Of a stretch of 64,000 nt of DNA, positions 57,067-64,000 are shown piece after piece. The position numbers and the translations under genes are program-made. Location of the stretch: positions 201,559 through 265,558 of the forward strand of contig CAWJEE010000011.1 of NCBI GenBank assembly GCA_963841815.1, in the 5' to 3' direction. The notes under the pieces are model-generated. The model ran no database searches. It saw only the letters and a program-made list of their open reading frames with translations, and was not told the DNA's origin. Every line of letters starts with the position of its first letter. Position 1 is the first letter of the stretch. This DNA is from JAOUJD01 sp963841815 (GTDB lineage Bacteria; Pseudomonadota; Gammaproteobacteria; Burkholderiales; Burkholderiaceae_F).

Positions 57067-57510
57067 TCAGCCGCGGAGATCGGTCACCAGCGCCTGCTGC
57101 TGCGCGGGCGGCGGCGAGGCACCTCGAGCGTGAGCCGCGGGTGGTCCGCGCCCACGGCCACCGGCACCTCTCCCCCGACGTCGAACTTGAGGTACTGCAC
57201 CGAGGAGAGGCGCTCCTCCCCGACCTGGCGGGCGTCGAAGGTGGCCTTCACCTTCCGTCCACTGGCGGTCTTCACGTAGAGGCTGGCGGGGAGCCCCCAT
57301 CCATTCGCGGAGCTTGACGGCCCGCTCGGCGGGATCGTCGATCTCGATGAGGAGCGCGGCTCCAGCTCCCCGGGCTTGCCGAGAAGCTCGTTGTAGGTCT
57401 CGAGCTCGTGGGCGATCTCCTCCTCCCGCACCATGCGCTCGGCCCGGACCATCTCCTGGACCTGGTAGCGGACGGTGTCGCGGTTCTCGAAGAGGAAGGT
57501 CATCATGGCT
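57067..57510 (-). CDS. DUF3501-family protein, N-terminus lost at a junction (frameshifts)
   Basis: The segment matches the middle and end of DUF3501 proteins: TFLFENRDTVRYQVQEMVRA, HELETYNELLGKPGELEP, LLIEIDDPAERAVKLREWM, and SVQYLKFDVGGEVPVAVGAD. The normal N-terminus of about 40 residues is absent: upstream of TFLFEN the sequence becomes Bacteroidetes. Breaks near 57,365, 57,297 and 57,115. DUF3501 genes are often near rubrerythrin or iron-sulfur protein genes; none is here. Source organism uncertain. Confidence 0.72.
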   Translation of the reverse strand, partial: SHDDLPLREPRHRPLPGPGDGPGRAHGAGGGDRPRARDLQRASRQARGAGAALLIEIDDPAERAVKLREWMGAPRQPLREDRQWTEGEGHLRRPPGRGGAPLLGAVPQVRRRGRGAGGRGRGPPAAHARGASPPPAQQQALVTDLRG

Positions 57511-57520
57511 GTCATTTTTT
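57503..57520. other. Chimera junction 3 (high-GC to Bacteroidetes)
   Basis: Within about 20 bases the composition changes from about 65-70% GC to about 45% GC. The DUF3501 reading frame on the minus strand ends without its start, and a sensor protein on the plus strand begins without its start. Both genes are cut at this point, so the joint is not a natural gene border. Confidence 0.88.
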
Positions 57521-57522
57521 CC

Positions 57523-59741
57523 GATGGTGGTGCTCATGGCAGCGGTTTTCCTGGGACTGATAAAAAGTGAAGAGGCTACATTTTCTACATCCGGAGTGGT
57601 TTGGCTGTTCGTTCACAATCCCGGATACTGGTTCCTCATTCTTTTTGTAGTCGTCTTTCCCCTTTACCAGCTTCTGGCTGGCACGCAATTTCACCCGCCA
57701 GGTGATTGAAAAACAGGCTCTGATCGACCAGGAACAGGAACGCATGCAACGCATCAACCAATTTACCCAGCATCTTATCCAGGATGATCTTGATGTTGAT
57801 TTTAGACTATCGGGTTCAACGGATGAACTCGGAAATTCCCTCATCCGTTTGCGCGACACCCTCAAAATAAACAGGGAAAATGCCCAAAAACTGAGAATCT
57901 CGGAAAAACAGAAAGAAACTATGTTACCGATGGACTGGCCCGCATCAGCGAGATCCTGCGGAACAACCTTCACGATCCCGATCAGCTGTCGTTTAACGTG
58001 ATCAAGGAACTCACCAAAAAAGTGAATGCCATCCAGGGCGGATTTTACATGCTTGATGACACAGATAAGCTGAATCGCTTTTTTAACCTGATTGCCTTTT
58101 TTGCCTATGACCGCCGTAAATTTGCAGATCAGCAGGTCAAAGGGGTGGGAGACGGATTGATCGGCACCTGCGCCATGGAGCAAAAGGTGATCCATCTGAA
58201 AACTATTCCCGACAGCTATATCAGCGTCACATCAGGATTGGGAGAGTCGAATCCCGAAAGCCTTCTGATCGTGCCGATGCAATATGAGAATGAAATATAC
58301 GGAGTTCTTGAATTTGCTTCGTTTCACAAATTTGAGCCGGACACATCAATTTAATCTCACAGGCTGCGGAATCCGTGGCCTCTACCCTCTCCGCCGTCCG
58401 GACGAACATGACCACAGCAAGGCTTTTGGAGGAATCCAAAGCACAAACGCAGGCCATGACTTCCCAGTGAAGAGGAAATGAGGCAGAATATGGAAGAGCT
58501 GCAGGCCACCCAGGAAGATGCCATGCGCCAGGCTCAGCGGTTTATGATGCTTGAAGACACCATTAACCAGAGCCTCATCAAGGCTGAGTTCAGCATGGAT
58601 GGAAAATTTTTGCTGGCCAATACCCTGTTTTTTTCGAAATTGGAGTACGACCAGAATGGAAGTACCCATGGGAAATCATTGATCAATTTCATCAGTGAAG
58701 ACAGCCGGGAACATTTTCGGGAAATCTGGAAAAAGCTCCAGGCAGATAGCCAGCCCTATACCGGTTATCTGAAGCATAGTACCCGCACGGGAAAGTCATT
58801 ATGGACCGTTGCATCCATTGTCATGACCAAATCAGAGGATAGTGATAACGACAGGAACTGTCCTCGGTATCGAATATTAGATGAGGTTGTGCGAGTTTCA
58901 GAAAAATGAGATCTTCTATGTGAATTGGCCTCCAAGCTTGGGATACGGTTTGAACTCGATGTCAGCGGAAATTTCCAGGATTATAACCACCATTTCATGC
59001 ATTTGCTGAAATACACTCAAAAGGATCTGAAATCAATGGTTATCTATGACCTGATCAATGCAATGGACCTGGAATCGTTTAACAAGCACTGGGAAACCAT
59101 AATCGCGGGCAACACGCATACAGGGCTTTTAAAGATCAAATCATCACATGGTGCAAAATGGATCAACGGATCGTTTGCTGCGGTCTTCAATATGTCGCAT
59201 GAAATCAGCCGGATCGTATTTACAGGTTTTGACATGACCCATGAGAAAATGCTTGAAAAGGAAACCCTCACGCAGGCAGATGCCATACGGAAGCAGGAAA
59301 AGATGCTGAAGGATTCTGAAAAGGAACTGGCTAACCGTGTGCGTGAGATCAGGAATGAACTGCTGTGCAGGATAAAAGAAACAGAACGGCTGCTTGCTAT
59401 TGATGACTGGGTCATTGATGATGCTCCGGAGGCCATTGTGACTACCGGGCAGAACAATCAGATACATCATTTTAACAAAGCGGCGGGATTGTTGTTTGAT
59501 ATTAAACGGGAAGAATAATCAACCAGGATGTGAGTGTGCTGTTCCCTGAACACCTGACCGGGAAAGATGAGTTGATTGACAGTTTCGCCCGCAGGGAGAT
59601 CAGAAAATAACAGGCAAGCGAAAGGAAACCTATATTGTGGACAAAAACGGTAAAGAAAAGATTATAATGATTCAGCTTGCCAAGGCAAGAATTGACAATG
59701 AAAACACGTATACCGCTTTTTTGCAGCCTGTTAAAAAATAA
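57523..59741 (+). CDS. Membrane sensor protein with HAMP, GAF and PAS domains (N-terminus cut; many frameshifts)
   Basis: About 735 residues remain. Two hydrophobic helices (MVVLMAAVFLGLIK; YWFLILFVVVFPLYQLLA) are followed by a HAMP-like linker (DFRLSGSTDELGNSLIRLRD), a GAF domain (IPDSYISVTSGLGESNPESL, IVPMQYENEIYGVLEFASF), a coiled coil (EEEMRQNMEELQATQEDAMR) and two PAS domains (MDGKFLLANTLFFSKLEYDQ; DVSGNFQDYNHHFMHLLKYT), with a third partial PAS at the end (DDAPEAIVTTGQNNQIHHFN). No HisKA or ATPase domain is seen before the stop at 59,741. Breaks near 57,690, 57,920, 58,340, 58,470, 58,880, 59,515 and 59,610. It probably feeds the kinase 23 bases downstream. Confidence 0.78.
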
Positions 59742-59764
59742 AACGGGTCTTATGGTGTGGATTT

Positions 59765-61423
59765 ATGATGTTAGGAAGTAAAAAAAAAGAAATTGCCGCG
59801 CTCCAGGAAGCACTTGCGGCACGTGAAAAGGAACTCGCCCTGCTGAAAAATTCTCGCTCGCCCGGGAGTGAAGAAGGTAATCCGTATTTTACCCTTCCCA
59901 TACTGTCGCGGATAATCAATTCAAATAACATCGGTATCTGGATCCGCCCGCTGCAAGACGATAGCTTTTGGTTGTCCGCTCCCGGAAAGGAAATATTAGG
60001 TATCCAGGGAGACCAGGTATCCTGGGAAACATTCAAAACCGCCATCATTCCTGAAGATCGCATCATTCTTGAAAAAACCCTGGCGGATATCGGCCATCAG
60101 CAAGCCTGCTGAACTTGAACTGAAAATTTCCCGCACTGAGGGTGATGGCCGTGAATTCAGATCCATAAGTATGCATATTTCGATATACAACGAGCCCGGA
60201 TCAGGAAACATGTTCCTTGGATCTATAAGGGATATTTCGAAACAGGAAAAACTGAAAAGGGACCTGATCCGCGCAAAGGAAAAATCAGAAGACGGGGAAA
60301 AGCTGAAGAACACCCTACTTTCAAACATCTCGCACGAGATACGCACCCCGATGAATTGGATCATTGGATTCAGCGAACTGCTGAACATCGGAAACCTGCC
60401 CTTTGAAAAGCGACATGAATATGTGAAAACGATCAAAAATCAGGGAATCCGTATCCTGAAAATGATTGATGACGTAATTGAACTTACCCCGGATTGAGAC
60501 AGGCAGGATCACCATCCGGAAATCGCCCTGCAATATCGATCTGCTGCTGCATGAATTAATGATTATTTTTAGTCAGTATAAGAAATCACAGAATAAGGAT
60601 TTCCTGGATATCAGGATCAGTTATCCGCCGAAACATGGATTGATCGTTTATACTGATCCGGGAAGGCTTCAGCAGCTGATGACCAATCTCATCCACAATG
60701 CCGTGAAGTTTACCGAGAAAGGGTGGATTGAAATCGGTTACATGCCGGTAAGTGATCAGAAAATTGAATTTTATGTGAAAGATACCGGTATCGGGCTTTC
60801 CCGTGAAATGCAGAAAAACATATTCAGTCCCTTTGCCGAAGAGAAGAAATCCAGAAAACCAAGCTGGAAAGCTCAGGGCTGGGACTGACCATTTCGCGTA
60901 ATCTCATTAAACTTCTGGGAGGAAAGATATGGGTAGAATCGGAGCCCGGACAGGGATCCACCTTCTTCTTTACCATTCCGCATGAAGAAGTGCCGGATGC
61001 CTATCATGCCCTGGCACCCGAAGAAGAAAGTGAAATACCATCCTACACCTGGAAGGATAAGGTCATCCTGATTGCAGAGGATGATGTGGTAGACTTCAGA
61101 TTCCTGGAAGCTTTGCTGCAGGACAAGGCTGTTGTCAGATACTGCACGCTTCCAACGGATTGCAGGCAGTTGAACTGCTTAGATCAATCAGCAAAATCGA
61201 CCTGGTGCTGATGGACCTGAAAATGCCGGAAATGGATGGCATTGAAGCCACCCGGCAGATCAGGTCATTTAACCGCAAAGTTCCCATCATTGCCCAGACA
61301 GCCTTTGTAATGGATAATGAGCTGATGCAATGCCATGAAGCGGGTTGCGATGACCACATCACGAAACCGATTGATATTAAGGAGTTTTTGGAAAAGGTGG
61401 ATAAGTTTTTAAGGGAACGGTAA
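59765..61423 (+). CDS. Hybrid sensor histidine kinase / response regulator (four frameshifts)
   Basis: About 550 residues after repair, soluble. An N-terminal coiled coil (KKKEIAALQEALAAREKELA) is followed by a PAS-like domain (RIINSNNIGIWIRPLQDDSF). HisKA: LLSNISHEIRTPMNWIIGFS. ATPase: LMTNLIHNAVKFTEKGWIEI, FYVKDTGIGLSREMQ, SGLGLTISRNLIKLLGGKIW. C-terminal receiver: VILIAEDDVVDFRFLEALL, phospho-acceptor in DLVLMDLKMPEMDGIEATR, Lys in DDHITKPIDIKEFL. Breaks near 60,105, 60,490, 60,855 and 61,145. With the preceding gene it forms a two-gene phosphorelay module. Confidence 0.87.
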
Positions 61424-61457
61424 TCGGTATTCGGTAATCGGTGTGTCAGAGAATGTT

Positions 61458-61486
61458 GTAGAGACAAGGCAATGCCTTGTCTGTAC
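61458..61486. repeat. Hairpin element GACAAGGC-type
   Basis: GTAGAGACAAGGCA and TGCCTTGTCTGTAC are inverted copies (one mismatch). It lies 35 bases after the hybrid-kinase stop and may end that transcript. Elements of this sequence type are, to my knowledge, dispersed in Bacteroidetes genomes. Confidence 0.75.
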
Positions 61487-61540
61487 GATTTCCAAAATAT
61501 TATAGAAATCGCAATCACGCAATAATTAGAATTCTGCGGT

Positions 61541-61596
61541 TCTGCGGTTCTGCAGTTCTGTTATCCCGTTAGGGATTACCTATCGATAGAAAATGC
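61541..61596. repeat. 56-bp direct repeat, copy 1
   Basis: Aligned with 62801-62856 at 53 of 56 positions. It contains TTCTGCGGT units, then TTATCCCG, TAGGGATTACCTATCG and TAGAAAATGC. Copies 1 and 2 flank the lipoprotein gene in direct orientation, 1,260 bases apart. Confidence 0.93.
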
Positions 61597-61771
61597 AGTT
61601 TTGCGGTTCTGCGGTTCTGCAACTCTGTAACTTAAATTTTAAACTCTTTTCATAATTAATTAATCAAATTCCTGTGCAATATGTGAGGTTTATTAATGAG
61701 CATCTATTAATTTTATGATACATTCAAACGAGAATACGTTTCCATTAATAGCTTCTCTTTATACTGAAATT

Positions 61772-62764
61772 ATGTCTAAGCTTTCAATTGTTTTATTTGT
61801 CTCGTTAATTGGTTTTACTTCATGTAAGAAGTTTGCCGATCTGCCAGTAGCAACTCCTGCAGAAAATCAAATAATTGCGAATCATAGTTCAGTAGAGGAT
61901 TTTGACAAAATACCCTCAAATTATATTGAGGAAGTTAAAAAAATGATGGTTGGATTTCATGGTGAATCACATTCTGAGGCCTACAGGGCCGGCATGAATC
62001 TCCTCAAAGAAATATCTCCCGTTTACGCATGCAACGTTAGCTCAGGTGAAGCATTTACGGATCAATACCTCAGGGTTAATTACGGTCCATCAACCGGTGA
62101 GGCAAATTGGTTTACCTGGCTTGCTTTTTTGGTCTACTCCTCCTACTCCGGCCAAGGATGCCGTAAAAAATATGATAAAAGATTATTCAGATCAAGGTCA
62201 TCCATTAAATGTATTAGGATTTGCATGGTGTTGGGATATGGTAGAAAACGACAGAAGCAATAAAGTTGATCGAACATATGGATGTCACTGGTATGGCTGG
62301 TCGGTGGGAGGACCGAATGGCGATCGTTGTTGGGATTCAGTCCATCAGATAATTCCCTTACTGGAAATAGAGTTTCATTGAGCACTTATTTAGAGTCAAT
62401 TGATGAATACAATTCGTTCTGCAAATCAAATTACTATATCACGAAAGTAATTTATACTACCGGTCCGGTTGATGCTGAATGCACAGGTGAACGAGGATAT
62501 CAGAATTACTTAAAACATCAGTTTATCAGAGATCATGTCGCAAAAGACTCTACAAGAATATTATTTGATTACGCAGATATTTTATGTTATGATGATGATG
62601 GAATAGAAACTACAAGTAGCTGGAGTGGCCAGACCTTCCCTCACATAACTCCGACAAATCTGGGAGATAGAAGTATCGGGCATATCGGATCTGAGGGCGC
62701 AATAAGATTGGCAAAAGCACAATGGTGGCTACTGGCAAGAATTGCAGGATGGGACGGTAAGTAA
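61772..62764 (+). CDS. Putative secreted lipoprotein of unknown function (two frameshifts)
   Basis: About 330 residues after repair. The start MSKLSIVLFVSLIGFTSC gives a lipoprotein signal with Cys 18. Recognisable blocks: VGFHGESHSEAYRAGMNLLK, VNYGPSTGEANWFTWLAF, a tryptophan-rich GFAWCWDMVENDRS, and the end GHIGSEGAIRLAKAQWWLLA followed by RIAGWDGK. The alternating pattern and terminal block suggest a hydrolase-like (SGNH-type) fold, which I cannot confirm. Breaks near 62,140 and 62,335. Low GC, as its neighbours. Flanked by the 56-bp direct repeats. Confidence 0.65.
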
Positions 62765-62800
62765 AGTCGTGCAGTCATACAATCGTGCAGTCAAGAAAGT

Positions 62801-62856
62801 TCTGCGGTTCTGCGGTTCTGTTATCCCGGTAGGGATTACCTATCGGTAGAAAATGC
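62801..62856. repeat. 56-bp direct repeat, copy 2
   Basis: Second copy of the element at 61541-61596 (three mismatches). It lies 37 bases after the lipoprotein stop, and is surrounded by GTCGTGCAGTCA-type 9-base repeats (62766-62792; 62857-62900). Confidence 0.93.
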
Positions 62857-62904
62857 CGTCACGAGTCATGCAGTCTTGCCGTCACAAAATGATGCAGTTC
62901 TGCA

Positions 62905-62938
62905 TTCATATTTCATAATTCATAATTCATAATTTCTT
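62905..62938. repeat. TTCATAA short tandem repeats
   Basis: Four TTCATAA/TTCATAT-type units in series just after the GTC-type repeats and before the acylphosphatase stop. No function assigned. Confidence 0.7.
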
Positions 62939-62948
62939 CCATTCATCT

Positions 62949-63236
62949 TCACCTTACCAAAAACTCCCCAAATCCCCGAACTTCCCCCTCAGTGATATCA
63001 ACGGAGTCCACCCTTGCCCGTGGCGGGCCCTGCCTGCACCAGACAGTGAATTCATCCACTGCGGAGCGGATGCCTTCAGCTTCGATATAAACGTCCCCGT
63101 TGGGCTGATTGCGGATAAAGCCTTTGATGCCATAATGGAAGGCGGCCTCCCGGGCATTATAGCGGAATCCGACGCCCTGCACGCGGCCGGAAACACGAAT
63201 ATTTCGATGGAATATTTCTGGAGGCATTCGATTCAT
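62949..63236 (-). CDS. acyP: Acylphosphatase
   Basis: 95 residues, complete. It hydrolyses carboxyl-phosphate bonds in small acyl phosphates. The family signature is complete: VSGRVQGVGFRYNAREAA, with the catalytic Arg in GFRYN, and the Asn in IKGFIRNQPNGDVYIEAEG. The C-terminus ends GEFLVR. Divergent from gpx across a spacer holding a nested inverted repeat. Bacteroidetes composition. Confidence 0.95.
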   Translation of the reverse strand: MNRMPPEIFHRNIRVSGRVQGVGFRYNAREAAFHYGIKGFIRNQPNGDVYIEAEGIRSAVDEFTVWCRQGPPRARVDSVDITEGEVRGFGEFLVR

Positions 63237-63283
63237 GTTGTGTTCTTAAATTTAAATAAAGTTATACAGTTTTGCGGTAAAGA

Positions 63284-63408
63284 AGTCTTGCAGTCTTGCA
63301 GTCGCTCTGCTATGGATGATATCCGTCTTGTAGGGATTAGATGACCCTTTCCTCCCCCCAAAGAGTCATCGAAGAAACGCGACTGCACGACTGCACGACT
63401 GCAAGACT
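63284..63408. repeat. Nested inverted repeat between acyP and gpx
   Basis: The outer arms AGTCTTGCAGTC plus further units (63284-63305) and their inverted copy (63379-63408) match at about 20 of 22 bases. Inside is a second hairpin at 63340-63370: GATGACCCTTT against AAAGAGTCATC. The outer arms are built from 9-base GTC(T/G)TGCA units. It could form a cruciform or long RNA stem in the divergent spacer. Confidence 0.85.
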
Positions 63409-63446
63409 GATTTAAGTTGCAGAACTTTTTTCCCCTCTGAATGTTG

Positions 63447-63454
63447 TATCTTTG
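63447..63454 (+). promoter_or_regulatory. Bacteroidetes -7 promoter box for gpx
   Basis: TATCTTTG is a perfect match to the Bacteroidetes -7 consensus TAnnTTTG, 26 bases upstream of the ATG. The -33 TTG is not at ideal spacing (nearest 63417-63419). Confidence 0.6.
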
Positions 63455-63480
63455 TAATCTTACTTTAAACAAAATTGAAA

Positions 63481-64000
63481 ATGAAAACTCTCATCGTAAT
63501 CGTAATTTCTGCCCTGTTTGTCATGCCTGTTATGGCCCAGACGCATAAAACGCTGTATGATTTTACAGTGAAGGACATTGATGGAAATGTATTTAAACTG
63601 TCATCCCTTAAAGGCAAGAAGGTGCTCATTGTGAATACGGCATCGCAATGCGGTAATACCCCGCAATATGCAGATCTGGAAAAGCTATATAAAGAATATG
63701 AAGCCAGGAATTTTGTCATCATTGGTTTTCCGGCGAATAATTTTGGTTCCCAGGAACCAGGAACCAACGAGGAAATCAAGTCTTTCTGTTCCTTAAAATA
63801 TCAGGTTACCTTCCCCATGATGTCGAAGATATCTGTAAAGGGAGATGATATGGATCCCCTGTACAAATGGCTGACTTCAAAAAAGGAAAATGGCGTGATG
63901 GATTCCGAAGTAACCTGGAATTTTCAGAAATATATGATCGATGCCAACGGCAATCTGTGTGGATTTTGTCAATCCCAAAGAAAAACCGTATTCGGATAAG
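63481..64000 (+). CDS. Glutathione peroxidase (3' end beyond window; frameshift near 63,951)
   Basis: Thiol peroxidase of the glutathione-peroxidase family, Cys type. Signal-like N-terminus MKTLIVIVISALFVMPVMAQ, then YDFTVKDIDGNVFKLSSLKG. The catalytic Cys is in IVNTASQCGNTPQYADLEKL. The Gln and Trp of the active site are in VIIGFPANNFGSQEPGTNEE and TWNFQKYMIDANG. Near 63,951 one extra T makes CTGTGTGGAT of CTGGTGGAT; removing it gives LVDFVNPKEKPYSDK to the window edge. The ATG at 63,481 is chosen. Probably periplasmic. Confidence 0.9.

Larger units (their letters stand above)
61424..61771. other. 348-bp repeat-rich spacer
   Basis: Holds no gene. Contents in order: short direct repeats of GGTAATCGG (61419-61442), a hairpin (61458-61486), 9-base repeats of the type TTCTGCGGT (61531-61560 and 61595-61632), a 56-base element repeated at 62801, and an A/T-rich stretch before the lipoprotein gene. 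The bases 61,660-61,770 presumably include that gene's promoter. Confidence 0.85.

Noticed and set aside
51084..57510. Genomic island acquired by the betaproteobacterium
   Set aside because: No integrase, no flanking repeats, coaBC is cut, and the far side is Bacteroidetes, not the betaproteobacterial continuation. A misassembly is simpler.
61531..63410. CRISPR array
   Set aside because: The repeats are 9-base units and a two-copy 56-base element, without regular 28-37-base repeats, unique spacers or any cas gene.

Overview
The window is not one genome. It reads as a chimeric metagenomic contig made of at least three, probably four, unrelated pieces. (1) Bases 1 to about 51,083 are a high-GC betaproteobacterial chromosome segment, probably Burkholderiales. 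The evidence is the gyrA-serC-pheA order, a tmRNA with tag ANDERFALAA, the rpsU-yqeY-dnaG-rpoD operon, radC-rpmB-rpmG beside ispH-slpA, and ileS-lspA-coaBC. (2) Bases from about 51,084 to about 56,815 are actinobacterial in style: a two-component cluster of two sensor kinases and three stand-alone receivers, plus a DUF6529-like membrane protein. (3) Bases from about 56,816 to 57,510 are a short high-GC piece with a broken DUF3501 gene, possibly from a further source. (4) Bases from about 57,511 to 64,000 are low-GC Bacteroidetes DNA: a sensor/hybrid-kinase pair, a lipoprotein, an acylphosphatase and a glutathione peroxidase, with the spacer repeats and a TAnnTTTG promoter box typical of that phylum. 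Two junctions fall inside conserved genes (coaBC and the DUF3501 gene), which is hard to explain biologically.

Betaproteobacterial layout. The minus-strand block pheA/serC/gyrA covers aromatic and serine biosynthesis and DNA gyrase. On the plus strand follow an adenosine-deaminase-type amidohydrolase, an OmpA-like protein, a DsrE-like secreted protein and an alpha/beta hydrolase. A mixed accessory stretch from 9 to 18 kb holds a ceramidase-like protein, a GntP permease, a patatin, a YSC84 lipoprotein, an alkylsulfatase with a divergent LysR regulator, and two small envelope proteins. Then come ubiG-gph, a large AsmA/DUF748 protein, ssrA, katG, rhlE, a CAT-anticodon tRNA, and the macromolecular-synthesis operon read rpsU to rpoD. 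tsaD faces a long minus-strand cluster (slpA-ispH-two chalcone-isomerase-like genes-ogt-xerD-ybaK-plsY). radC, rpmB, rpmG, a desaturase, an MscS channel, rsmB and purN lead to ribF-ileS-lspA-coaBC.

Sequence quality. About sixty frameshifts break conserved genes, including ileS, katG and rhlE. Where the lesion can be resolved to the base it is usually one or two extra bases, sometimes one missing base. The density is about one per 1.5 kb in the betaproteobacterial part and about one per 0.5 kb in the actinobacterial and Bacteroidetes parts. I read these as assembly or read errors, not pseudogenes, and annotate the whole genes with approximate frameshift positions.

I found no convincing undescribed multi-gene system. 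The best leads are the actinobacterial kinase/receiver cluster that has no visible output domain, with an 11-bp direct-repeat array near it; GyrA carrying Gln at the quinolone-resistance position 83; two kinds of tandem repeat in betaproteobacterial spacers; and Bacteroidetes repeats that flank a lipoprotein gene and form a nested hairpin upstream of gpx.
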